Positions 1 to 10,303 of a stretch of DNA of 64,000 nucleotides are shown here, piece by piece (the first letter of the stretch is position 1; each line of letters begins with the position of its first letter). Position numbers and translations under genes: made by a program. Below the pieces are notes generated by a model, which was given only the letters and a program-made list of their open reading frames with translations, had not been told where the DNA came from and did no database searches. The stretch spans positions 18,197 to 82,196 of the forward strand of contig JAKMXF010000332.1 of NCBI GenBank assembly GCA_024704765.1, read 5' to 3'. The DNA is from Oopsacas minuta (Eukaryota; Porifera; Hexactinellida; Lyssacinosida; Leucopsacidae).

Positions 1-114
<114 letters not shown>

Positions 115-299
115 ATGACCATATAATTACATATCATGTAATCGGCCATGAGACCATCATGGTAGAGACTCTACACCTAGTTTATAATTATCTTCTGACC
201 TAGTAGTAGTTGAAAGTATTTAGTATGAATTGAGTTATTGACATAAAGTATGAAAATGATTAATCATATGATTAATCATATGATCATGGTGCAGTGCAC

Positions 300-1373
300 A
301 TGGTATGTGTAAGTACACTTGTACATGCACATGTATACCTACTTGTAGTGTTTAATGAGTTGGATCTGTTTGACCAACCAATAACTCCATACGGTAACAG
401 TTGTTTTTGGAAACACTTGACCAATAAATACAAATTATTCCATATTATAACTTCTAAGTTTGAGGTCCTACAAATAATAATATCTAAGATAAACTTATAG
501 ATATTACATTGGTATAATTGTATTCTAGGATAAACAGATAGAGATTAACTCAACATACACAGAATCAATTAGATTGGTAGAATTGATCAACCTATTCTTT
601 GACCTTCTTAACGAAACACAACAGATTATAACAATACAGAGTTCTGGAGATACTCTTATATTAGTGGAGAATGCTATTGAGGAGGTATCACAGCTGGAAA
701 CACTCCTAATCACCGTTAACAACCTAGCAGAGACAGCTAGAGTGGTAATTTTATTATTTAATATATTAATAATTGCGAATTGTAGTTAAACAATGTAATA
801 ATTCCTTGTAAAGTAACATTAAGAATATGGCAAGAACGAATTACTGTATTCTTAATTAACCAATTATAGGATTCGAGGTCTGCGAATCAAACAATAAACG
901 TAATGGCAAGCAAAGTAGATAGACTAAAGCAAGACTTGACAGATATCGAGACACAGATTGTAGAAGTGGAAAGTGTTTCTGAAACTCTTAACCAGCATGA
1001 AGTAGAAGGAGAAGAAGAGTTAAACGAAACTGAGACTACTATTGATAGCGTTAACAGATACATAGAATATTTCAGATCACGTGTAGAACTCTTGGAAGAA
1101 GAGTTCCAGATGCTTAACCAGTCTCTAATAGGGATTGGTATAGTAAGTGAAGAAGAAATAGACTCAATCTTAAAAAAGCTAGGATTGCTTGAAGCAGAGG
1201 CTCTAACTAATTACGAGAGACTGGACTATACAGAGAGAGACTTGTTAGAAGAGAAGAGAGAGTTAGAGTACCTCGAGAGAGCTGTGTATGAGAGCTATCA
1301 GCAAATAGGAGAGTTTGATTCCCTGCTTGATGATCTCAAAGAATACAACGATCAACATTCCTGTAACCAATAA
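300..1373 (+). CDS. Coiled-coil protein, multi-exon model
   Basis: I do not recognise this family. The last exon (870-1373) is an open frame rich in Glu, Leu and Lys with heptad spacing, so it should form a long coiled coil. An in-frame AG acceptor ends at 869 and a GT donor starts at 745. Joining 529-744 to 870-1373 keeps phase 0 and continues the acidic, leucine-rich pattern without a stop; the intron would be 125 bp. A second acceptor ends at 528. A strong GTAAGT donor at 309 follows an ATG at 300 and would give a three-codon first exon, also in phase 0. The two downstream exons are well supported; the first exon is a guess. If the upstream exons are wrong, the ATG at 903 gives a 156-aa protein. 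No membrane segment or signal peptide is visible. Confidence 0.6.
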
Positions 1374-3141
1374 TACCTCAAATTATTATATAGTGGTGGG
1401 ATGATTTATATTCATAAATTAACACCTGTAATTATCTATTTTATGCTAATATTCTTAATGAATTGTACTATATACCCATTTTTATTGTTTTGTAAAGTTG
1501 TACATAAGTAGATATATACATATATATTACTTGTGTGAATTAGACATCTTAATTATATCTGACCCACAGTAAAATCTTAAATGAAATAGGAATTGATAGT
1601 GCATCTCATATCGGGAGATGTCCTACTGTCGTATAGGGATTCAATGGAATTCAAGCTTCAAAAACAAAGTATCCATTGTATGAAGCATCAAGATAAATCG
1701 ATGAGTCCGGTAAACACGGGTAGGCCTCTGGGCCGCCCAGGACATATCCGGGCTTCTGGTGGTTTACGAATTATAACGTCTATGCTATGGTTAATACGTA
1801 CGTACGTACTTTGATTAAACAAAGTATCATTGGATTACATTCACAATCTAGTATAGGATATAAATTGTATAATCATACGCTGTATATTATTCATAATTCT
1901 GAGAGAGGTATGATAAATTCTACAAAGAACTAATATGTACTGTGAAAAGTTTCTGAAATTACAATTAAGTGACACACGTCTAGGTCTAGTGGATACTACC
2001 ACTACATAGGTACTTGTTATAATGTGATAATTATTCAGTAGGAATGATTTGTTTGCAGGATATGATACCATGATTTGTATGCAGGATATGCTACCATGAT
2101 TCCAATAGTAAAGAAGAGTACTTACTAGACTTTATTGCACAATGCAATAATGACTCTGAATGAATTGGGATAATCATGTTATTTGGCTTATCAGGACGTT
2201 CACTAATTAAATATTATAGACGTCACACAATTCTTTAACTGTTTATTTCAGCCGCCATTTACAATTGATAGTTTCACTTACTTATATACAAAACTATTTT
2301 TAATAAGTATATCTGCTGTGTTGATCTGCTGATGGGCAGGTGCGGATTACGAGGGTCAGAGTAAGAAAAGCAGTTGGGCGTAACTAGTAGATTATTTTAG
2401 TGGTCACTTACTGATGGAATTTGAAGGCACCCAGATTATGATAAACTTCATGATAATAGAAAAAGTATAGAGTAGCATGGCATCAACTGTGTCTATGGAG
2501 ATAATCACCATGCATCTCAGAAAAGGGGAATCCGTGACGACATATAATATATTCTACCTGGGGCCGAGCAGCGACCGGTTAAGTGTAATGCGGCCGCATC
2601 TTACAATAATATTGAGGCTTACACGTGGATTAACAAAACTAGAGGTTACTAGTGTCACTTAAGTTTAGAAATCAATCTCATCTCAGCTACATTAATCGCT
2701 TTGGAATTCAAAATACATTGGACATGGCAGTGGCTGGCAGCATGCTTATATATCTGCAACGAGGGTTTTCCATTTGTGTTCTGTACATGACAGGGACTTA
2801 GTAGATTTGTACTTGGATTTTAGTTGAGATAAATGACACAAATAGGTTTGCACTTGGCAAGTATGCAAATAACTAAAAATATTAAATATTATTATAATTA
2901 TAGAAACCCTTCTGAAAAATATTCAAAATATCTTACAATTATCTGATAAAAAGAGAGTCATAATTTAGTGAGCACAGCCCCGAAGATTTTAAATAAGCAA
3001 CCTCTTAGATGCTACATGAATTGCTTCTCCCAATGATGCTACATGAATTGCTTCTCCCAATGATGCTACAACATAAAAGTGTTTACTTGTCGTAATTTAA
3101 GAATACTTTTAACTTATAAATGAATCTAAGATTGGCTTTTT
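1374..3141. other. Intergenic, no supported gene
   Basis: AT-rich sequence with only short unconvincing open frames. A direct repeat of about 27 bp (gctacatgaattgcttctcc and following bases) occurs twice between about 3009 and 3062. A GC-richer patch lies near 1690-1760. Confidence 0.6.
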
Positions 3142-3166
3142 ATGAATCTTGAATACAATAATAGTC

Positions 3167-3343
3167 ATGGTAATTGATGCATATTACAAAATCTACAGAA
3201 GCCTTACTTACGTATATCAAACAATAGTACAGAATAAACTCTTTTTACCGGTCTTCACCACGTTTTACGCAGTTTTATCTTTAATTTTATACAATTTTGT
3301 GCTACATGGAGTTCAGAAGGAAAAACAAAAGAAACAGGGATAA
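3167..3343 (+). CDS. Possible small membrane protein
   Basis: A 58-aa frame from the ATG at 3167 has one hydrophobic stretch near residues 26-47 (LFLPVFTTFYAVLSLILYNF) followed by a basic tail ending KEKQKKQG. This would make a single-span protein with a positive C-terminus. No family is recognised. It could also be the last exon of a larger gene, or chance in AT-rich DNA. It lies 110 bp before a mariner terminal repeat. Confidence 0.25.
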   Translation: MVIDAYYKIYRSLTYVYQTIVQNKLFLPVFTTFYAVLSLILYNFVLHGVQKEKQKKQG

Positions 3344-3604
3344 CCTACTTTATATAATTCTGTAAAAATCTCTGAGAAGATATAGTTCAAACACCACTAA
3401 GAATTTTCTTACACAGAAGAGAACGAATTCGAACTATTAAGATATTAGATATACCGGGTGGCCCAAAAAAAACAGGCCCCATGACATTTTTACCGCAATT
3501 GTACATAATATTTATTTATAGACTAATGATAGTTCACTGTTAATAATCTTAGTAGGTATATAAGTGATGTGCAAAATAATTGCATTCAAGCTTAAATATA
3601 TTCG

Positions 3605-3642
3605 CACAGTGGTTTAAAATGGGAGTTAGTAAAGAATAGGTA
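3605..3642 (+). repeat. Left terminal repeat of RAG1-like copy 1 (23-RSS-like spacing)
   Basis: Heptamer CACAGTG at 3605-3611, then AAAATGG at terminal positions 12-18 and AATAGGTA at positions 31-38. The same three blocks at the same distances occur at the left end of copy 2 (61484-61521). In an RSS with a 23-bp spacer the nonamer begins at position 31. Confidence 0.85.
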
Positions 3643-3902
3643 TTCTAGTACCAGATAGCCATATGCAATGTATTATTTGCGAATAGGTTATCGTATCCGA
3701 GGAATCGAATGGAGTAATCAAATTTCTTCTAGATTTCTGGATATGACGTCATCACATATTATGATGACGTCACATTTTAAAAATTATTTAATAAAACTCA
3801 TAGAAATTTCCACTTCATAAGAAAAATCTCCTACTCTGTATATATACTATTACCCTGTATAGTATTTGGATAAGAATGTATAGATTTAAAATTTTAATGA
3901 AT

Positions 3903-6098
3903 CTATGAATTAATTATAAGTGAATCAACAATTTCGTCTATGGAAGAATCTAGTAATCTATTTTCGGTATTATCCCTACAACACTTTGCTCTTTTTGTGT
4001 GGCCGTGTTCCCCACACCTTTCACAAACTAAACTTGAACGAAATTGATTCAATACAGGGTAACTTTCAGAGGCCAGTCTCACGAAAATGTCCATTGCATT
4101 ATCTTCAAATGAAGACTTCCTCGCAAGATTCTCCCTATACTTTCTTAGTAACTTGTTGCATGCCTCGGATCCCTCTTCAGAGAAACTTTTCAGACCTCGC
4201 CCAAGGTTGAACTCTTTCAAAATTTCTTCTGAATGAGCTAATACCCTGTGTAATGTTGGGGTAATGCTCACCCAAGGTAATGAATCAACGATCAAGAGAT
4301 ATGTATCGGTGCATAGATCACCAAAGACCTCGGTGTTAATGATCCTGTCTGAATTGATTATTCGAAGAATAGCTGACAAGTGTGTATGTAGTTTTGAAAG
4401 TGTTTCTTTGTGTTCTGATTCAACAACTGATAATACACACTCAATGTATTTCGAATCACATGAAAATGCTCGACGAGCTACACTACCAGTAGAGCTAGTA
4501 CCTCCACTTGCATTCGGCTGATCTATCCTCATTCCTGTCTTCCCTTCAATCAGATTTCTGACAAATATCATCGAATTTTTTATCGCCAAAGATGTCGGTG
4601 ACCATGTACGTTTTCCACAATTCAAATGATAAATTAGTAGATTGAACCACCTGAAAATGCCAGTGTACGAGTGTAATGGAGATGCTGGAAGGAGGTTTAT
4701 TGTTGAGGTTGGTTCGTGCGTTATGTTACAACGTTGGTTTGAAGGAAGTGAGAAGAACGAATGGCTGTCTTCTATTTCACCGAAAAGTTGAATTGCATCA
4801 GTAATGTGCCTGTTGATAGGAAATCCCTGTATTATCAACTCACGATCACTGAGTTCCTTATGTGTTGCTGTGCATAATTGACAACTTGCCCCACCTGCCC
4901 CAGATAGAATTCCTGCCATTTTCCCATCAAGCATTGATCGAACAATGTCGACTCGTACTTGCTGATCAGGGCCAAGAGTAAATCCTTCACTTCTCATAAG
5001 ATCAGTATCAGTATTGATTAGATCGTCGATAAATCGCTTGATATTAGCTTCGTTTTCTTTCGCAGCGAGGAGGAAAATCGGACGTTGAGCAAAAGGAGAA
5101 TTGGGAGTGTTATTTTTCCAGAGTTCGCGACCGCTATTGCTTATTATCTTTACAGCTCTGAAACAGAATAAGATAAACGACTTAGTATCTGTATTCGTGT
5201 TTGATTGATTATATACAGTGTGACTTCCAGAGCCATCTAATCCGTCTGCTATCTGGAATTGCAGGGGAAAATCTTGAGCTGGAGGTGGCGGTAGCGTAGA
5301 CATAAGCCTGCAAAAAGTATGGCGGACGTGATGGGCATATGGCATATATACACCAAGTGGAGTTTCAGGATTGGGGTACATCTGAATATCCGAACGTAAA
5401 ATTATGCTGTTTCTTTCTTCTACTACCCTATAGTATGCCGGGAAACGAATATCGCTAGATAGCAAGTGATGTCGGAGTTGTGTGTACTTCCTCCTGCCAA
5501 TTTCTAGGAGATCTACAAGGAACACTGTCTTGGTAACATCGAGCTCTTTCTTCAACATTTTACCGAATTGACCAGAAAACTTGTCATAGACTACAGATTT
5601 TGAAACTTTAGCTATTTCTCGCTGTTTTGTTTGGTTCGATAGTAGTTGCAAGGCAAGTGCAGCTATCTTGATTTCTGAAGTATTCTCAACGATTGAGAGT
5701 GCTTTGATAGATTCCAAGACATTTGAGAGTCGTGAGCGTTGTTGTTGCATCGTGAGATTGTCAATACTCTTCCTATGGTTTGCAGAGAGTGTGGATATGA
5801 CTTCTTCATCATCTGAAGACAGCTCAACGGTATCATAAAAACGGTTCCTCTTCAACTCTGGTTCCATGGATATACCACAATGCCACCAGTCTCCCTCTAA
5901 GCAATCTAGCGATTTCTTTGCCTTCCTAATCCTGATTCTTACTCGGAGGAGCGTTGCTTCCAATTGTTTCCTTTCTTCGAAGTCCATTTGAAAGTTCTGC
6001 TCAAATAAACTGAGTGTCGTCGAGATACAATTGTTGTTGTCTTTCAATATCTTCGCAAATTCAAGATGAGAGTTAGGGAAAGTTAGTTCTTGAGTCAT
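3903..6098 (-). CDS. RAG1L: RAG1/Transib-like transposase, intact
   Basis: A single 731-aa frame from an ATG. By alignment from memory with RAG1, the catalytic triad is D285 (in ADGLDGSGSH), D391 (in MLDGKMAG, followed by C406-x2-C409) and E645 (in EEGSEACNK, matching the E962 context). The zinc ligands C406, C409, H617 and H622 keep the Cys-x2-Cys and His-x4-His spacing of mouse RAG1 C727/C730/H937/H942. LWKNNTPNS followed by RPI also matches the RAG1/Transib core. Residues near 190-235 resemble the RAG1 pre-catalytic segment. The tail has CERCGEHGHTKRAKC (692-706), close to the Cys-Cys-Gly-His-Cys motif of transposon-type RAG1-like tails, which vertebrate RAG1 lacks. No RING domain is present. 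All catalytic residues are present, so it may encode an active enzyme. Confidence 0.93.
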   Translation of the reverse strand: MTQELTFPNSHLEFAKILKDNNNCISTTLSLFEQNFQMDFEERKQLEATLLRVRIRIRKAKKSLDCLEGDWWHCGISMEPELKRNRFYDTVELSSDDEEVISTLSANHRKSIDNLTMQQQRSRLSNVLESIKALSIVENTSEIKIAALALQLLSNQTKQREIAKVSKSVVYDKFSGQFGKMLKKELDVTKTVFLVDLLEIGRRKYTQLRHHLLSSDIRFPAYYRVVEERNSIILRSDIQMYPNPETPLGVYMPYAHHVRHTFCRLMSTLPPPPAQDFPLQFQIADGLDGSGSHTVYNQSNTNTDTKSFILFCFRAVKIISNSGRELWKNNTPNSPFAQRPIFLLAAKENEANIKRFIDDLINTDTDLMRSEGFTLGPDQQVRVDIVRSMLDGKMAGILSGAGGASCQLCTATHKELSDRELIIQGFPINRHITDAIQLFGEIEDSHSFFSLPSNQRCNITHEPTSTINLLPASPLHSYTGIFRWFNLLIYHLNCGKRTWSPTSLAIKNSMIFVRNLIEGKTGMRIDQPNASGGTSSTGSVARRAFSCDSKYIECVLSVVESEHKETLSKLHTHLSAILRIINSDRIINTEVFGDLCTDTYLLIVDSLPWVSITPTLHRVLAHSEEILKEFNLGRGLKSFSEEGSEACNKLLRKYRENLARKSSFEDNAMDIFVRLASESYPVLNQFRSSLVCERCGEHGHTKRAKCCRDNTENRLLDSSIDEIVDSLIINS

Positions 6099-6160
6099 TG
6101 AAAACGTAGTAAACGGTTGATTATCAGCAAATTCAATTTGTTAATGTCATATTAATCATG

Positions 6161-6180
6161 TATTTATATATTATATTTAT
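6161..6180 (-). promoter_or_regulatory. Candidate TATA element of the RAG1-like gene
   Basis: On the minus strand an ATAAATATAATATATAAATA stretch lies about 63-82 bp upstream of the ATG at 6098. In DNA this AT-rich the match could be chance. Confidence 0.3.
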
Positions 6181-6734
6181 TGGTAATTGGAATGCTGCAA
6201 TCGAGTAGATAAATTTAGCATATAACTTGCATAGCAACAAAAAGGTGACAATGGAATTCGCTGAAATTTTTCATGTTGCGTACTGTTTCGGGGCGTATCA
6301 TTTTAATATGTCTTTCTAGATATTATAATGCCATTTTGGTATTAATTTCTAAGTGGTGTTTTGTGGTGTTTTTTTTTTTGCGGTCATTTGGAAGTTCTTT
6401 TTTAAAAAATATTGTACCTCTAAAGTACCATTAATCAAATCAACTTTGAGTCCAAATTAGTAAAGATACACTGACGAAAATGGGAAATCAGATTTAGCAT
6501 AACTGAATTGTGTTGAGGAAATAAAATAAATTAAATTCGGAGAATTCTGTGACGCTCTCAAGTAAACTTAAATTGGTGCTAATATTAGCATCACTGAAAC
6601 CGCAAATAGAACTATTTTTGATTGATTCTTTAAATTCATATTGTGAGAGCTATATGTATTCGATCGAATTGAAATTTGAAATTAACATTATTCAAACAAA
6701 CAAGAACGAGTTTAAACCATTAAAAATGAAATCT

Positions 6735-6769
6735 ATTTTTTGTCTATTCTTTGCGTTCAAACCACTGTG
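6735..6769 (-). repeat. Right terminal repeat of RAG1-like copy 1
   Basis: Read on the minus strand from 6769: CACAGTGGTTT, then AAAGAATAG at terminal positions 18-26 and an A-rich ACAAAAAAT at 27-35. The left end has the same AAAGAATAG at 27-35, nine bases further from the heptamer. Confidence 0.85.
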
Positions 6770-6779
6770 TATTCTAAGT

Positions 6780-7906
6780 TCAGAGGAGATGTTGTAGGTG
6801 ACCACCACTTTGATTTTTGCATTTTTGCATCCTCAGAGTAAAATTTTCCATCACCGACTTCAAGACTGATCGTTTGATCCCCTTTACCTCATCTTTAATC
6901 TTCTGCTTTAAATCTGTGATAGTTTTTGGTCTATCCTTGTATACCCTATCTTTTAAATAGCCCCATAGAAAAAATCTGGGGGACTAAGATCAGGGGAGTA
7001 AGGAGGCCAACCAATCTCGCAACGCTTGCTGACAACACGGTGTTTGAAGTGTTCCTTGAGCCAATTGATAGTGATATTGGCTGTATGAGGTGTAGCACCA
7101 TCTTGCTGGAACCAAGATTTGGGTATATATGCGTGATACCTTGTTTCCAATTCATTCCAGAATTTATTCAGCACATCAACATACCGTTCCTTCGTGACTG
7201 TTACTGTTTGTCCACTTTCCTCGAAAAACAGCGGTCCGATAATCCCTTTCATTGAGAGAGCACACCACACTGTGACTTTTTGTGAGTGCAAGGGCGTTCC
7301 ATTAACTTCATCAGGTCGTGAAGAGCCCCAAAAGATGTTGTTTTTGGAATTCACCTGAACATCTAGGTGGAAATAGGCTTCGTCAGTTGTCCAGAGATGG
7401 GACAAAAAGGATTTGGTGCTCTCAATTTTCTCCATCAAAACAGTAGTCATCTCTTTTCTCCTTAATTCGCCAGCATGTTTAAGCATTTGGTGTGTCTGAA
7501 TCTTGTATGGGAAAAGATAAAGATCATATTCAAGTACCCTTTGAAGGGTAGTCCTAGATAAACCTAAACATTGAGCTCTCTTTCTCGTTGATCTTTTTGG
7601 AGATTGGGCAACAGAATCACGTACATTAGAGATAACGGTCTGATTACGTAGAGTCTTTCTTCCAGAATGACTTTCCCGAACGTCAGACTTACAATTTAGG
7701 TAATTAACAGTCCCTTCAGTCTGGAACTTTTTTACCCAATCCTGTAATCTAGATTTACAAGGTGCTTTTTGGACATCGAATCTATGCAAAAATTCTTCTC
7801 GTATCTTCTTGAAAGATCGAGTTTGGAAATAATGCTGGACACACCAAGATCTTTGAATAACACTCCATTGTTTCATTTTTTGGAAAGCTAAAGTATCATA
7901 AAACAA
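6780..7906 (-). pseudogene. DD41D mariner transposase, frameshifted
   Basis: The open part (7906-6953) has an N-terminal helix-turn-helix region (WCVQHYFQTRSFKKIREEF), then the first Asp in TTDEAYFH, the second in QQDGATPH and a third in SPDLSPPDFF. I count 41 residues between the second and third acid, giving DD41D. The frame closes at FFYGAI, but a one-base shift at the T run restores LWGYLKDRVYKDRPKTI and a normal mariner C-terminus to a TGA at 6780. It is therefore broken by a single-base deletion about 60 codons from the end. The RAG1-like element's target duplication begins 6 bp beyond the stop. Confidence 0.85.
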
Positions 7907-7994
7907 GGGAACAAAAATATTTGGGTTAGTGTAGGATACATAATTGGTGATTCGAGTTGAAATTTACGGGCCCGTATTTTTTGGGCCACCCCGG

Positions 7995-10210
7995 CAAAAT
8001 AAATACCATGTAAGAACATCTAGAAACGATTATATCTGTTAGAATAATACTATTCCTATTTCCAGATTATAAAATTCAATATAATTCACACATACTAGGG
8101 CCTAACTACCATTGAGGCGCCTCCTCGCCTTTTCGGGCGTTGCCTCATCTCACTATTGTAATCGCCGTTATATTAAAGCAAATATCCATCCTTGCCTCCT
8201 CGCTCTGGGATCTCTAGTTACTCCCCAGACACATATCAAATTTTAAGTTCAGACAACAAATGATTTTGATATTTAGTTAGAAACGCATCTATGAGATTAA
8301 TATATGTTACTATGAGAATTGTCATCTTTTTACGCGATTTCGTTTTACGCGGACTTCTCATGGAACACATTTACCGCGTAAAAAGAGCGATAAAACTATT
8401 TCAAGTAGTTGACCAATATGCATTTAATCCCATATTGTGACGGGGATAAGCCTTACGGAAGAAGGGGGGGCTTATGGTTATGGGTGCATAGATTAGTTCG
8501 AATTTACGAGTTGGAAATTTCTCAGCATTAAATTAAAGATATTCTTAAATCTTAATTATGATGTATTATTTATTACAAATGTTGAATTTGAAAAGCTCAT
8601 TTTCATATAAATATCTTGTCTTTCTAGCTCCTAGACTCCTAGGAATTGCTAATGATAGTCTCAACATTGTGTTATAAATATACTTTAGATCCACTTACCT
8701 ATTATGCTAATGTATTGCAAATATTTGAATTCTTAATATGCTAATTTAAATATGTCTCTCTCCCACACTATACTCACCAGACTCTTATGCAATGATAGTA
8801 ATCTTGTTCACATCTTAGTACTAGCCCTTAATGCATGTTATAATTCAGACTATTTGACTCTTGCAGATTATCCAGGTGGTTAAGACAGTCATTTCTAATT
8901 AAAGCAGGCATTCATTATTCAAATGATACGAGTTCAATCATTTAGTTACTTATTTACGAACTCAAAGTATATTGAACCAGTTTATCAATTAATACAAATA
9001 GGAAGAATAATCATGAATCAAGCAATAAAATCCAATCCTATTATACAATAATACCGAGAATACCACATGAAGATAACATAATAAGAAAAGGTAAATCGCA
9101 CTTAAGGATGATATAATCCTGGAACTATTATTGGAATAATGAATTGGTATCATTATATGTATAAAGTATGTAATTATAATACACTAAATGCAAGGCTTAC
9201 ACATGTTTTTATCTTCAATACACTTACTTTTTTTGGTAATTTGGTCTTAAATATTGAAGAGACAATGAAGTGTAGTTGTACTAGTATTTAACACTTTATC
9301 TACGTATTAGGTACGTATATATGATGTTGAGTCTGAGTGGATAGTGGAAAATTGTAAATTTTTAAATGTGCCTAATAATAGTGAATAATAGAAAATGCCT
9401 AATCACTAAATACTGATACAACATGAATTCAGTTGCGTGATAATTAATTAATAGCACTGTCTAGTATTATGTGTTCTTTTTTAGGGATAAAGTAATGTGA
9501 TAAAAATTAATTATGACAGCAACATTCAGTTACTTTGGCTACTGTCATTATCCACCATTTTCTCCACATACATAGGAAACTAGCTAAACAGACGTTCTAA
9601 ATTTTAATTTCAGAATAGTAAGAAGTGAGTGCCAACTACTGAATACAGCATTTAACAACTGCGGAGCGATTATTTGTCAATTCAGATTCCAAAGTGTTAA
9701 CGTAACATGGATGATAATTTATTACTTTTGACTTTCATACATATCGTTAAAGATGATCAAACAGTAGATAATTCTGTTTAAAAGTTGAATAATTATAATC
9801 AAAGGACAATTCTCAGATTTCCTTGCTATTATGGAATTGATTGTTATTTTGTAAATATTTAATTACTTTATGAAAGTTCTGATTTATAACAGTATACGTA
9901 AAATGGATAGATTGATCATCGACAGGTAATCTTATGGTGGTAAGAGATGGAATATGATTGCAATATTGGATTGGATTGTGTCAGCTTCCGTATATTATGA
10001 TAATATAAGGAAATATTCTGACACTAACAATTCCTATTTCCTCTTTAGCAATTTATGCATGTGTAGCAGTTTAGTTTAATAAAACATAATCTGGTTAGCC
10101 ATATAATATGGATTGTTTTGCATTTTATCATTTCTTGGATGTTGAATGTAGTAACCTAAATTAAGTGATGTTGAAACGCTAAGATTATATTAACTCTGCA
10201 AGCAGATAAG
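7995..10210. other. Intergenic, no gene seen
   Basis: AT-rich sequence without a convincing ORF. A small inverted repeat (TTTTTACGCG near 8328 with CGCGTAAAAAG near 8373) looks like a short MITE remnant. A CCTCCTCGCC-type GC patch lies at 8110-8220. Confidence 0.6.
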
Positions 10211-10218
10211 TATAAAAA
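10211..10218 (+). promoter_or_regulatory. Candidate TATA box of the CARD-like gene
   Basis: TATAAAAA lies 93 bp upstream of the ATG at 10304, a plausible distance given a short 5' leader. Confidence 0.4.
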
Positions 10219-10303
10219 CCTTTAACCTATTCAATTACATAATTTGATACAGAAAATAGTTATATCAATATAGTATTACACAAAACACACAATAATATTC
10301 AGA

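Larger units (their letters stand above)
3599..6774 (-). mobile_element. RAG1/Transib-type transposon, copy 1, with target duplication
   Basis: The element proper runs 3605-6769 (3165 bp). Its left end begins CACAGTGGTTT and its right end, read inward on the minus strand, also begins CACAGTGGTTT: an 11-bp identical terminal repeat that starts with the RSS heptamer of vertebrate V(D)J recombination. Flanks are TATTC at 3599-3603 and TATTC at 6770-6774, a 5-bp duplication as expected for RAG/Transib elements. One extra G (3604) lies between the left TATTC and the heptamer, which I read as a later or junctional base. The cargo is one transposase ORF on the minus strand (3903-6098). The 298 bp after its stop and 671 bp before its start show no other ORF, so no RAG2-like Kelch gene is present. 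It is inserted in a mariner. Confidence 0.92.
3454..7994 (-). mobile_element. DD41D mariner-type element, interrupted by a RAG1-like transposon
   Basis: Terminal inverted repeats are CCGGGTGGCCCAAAAAA at 3454 and its complement ending at 7994 (one extra G in the right copy). TA precedes the left end; the right flank is CA, probably a mutated TA. Removing the inserted 3605-6769 element and one target copy leaves about 1.37 kb, the normal size for a mariner. The transposase gene lies on the minus strand at 6780-7906. The insertion sits just after its stop codon, so the element reads transposase, insertion, then left terminal repeat. Confidence 0.85.

Noticed and set aside
1680-1760. Hammerhead ribozyme-like CGATGAGTCC patch
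   Set aside because: The core GAAA is missing and the stems do not pair in the required order.
1593-1814. Small ORF of 73 codons on the plus strand
   Set aside because: No recognisable composition or motif and a non-ATG start; probably chance.
4665-4676. Reading LHSY in the RAG1-like protein as a lost second catalytic Asp
   Set aside because: That LH..G block matches a later RAG1 segment. The true second Asp lies before the CxxC, in MLDGK, and is present in both copies.
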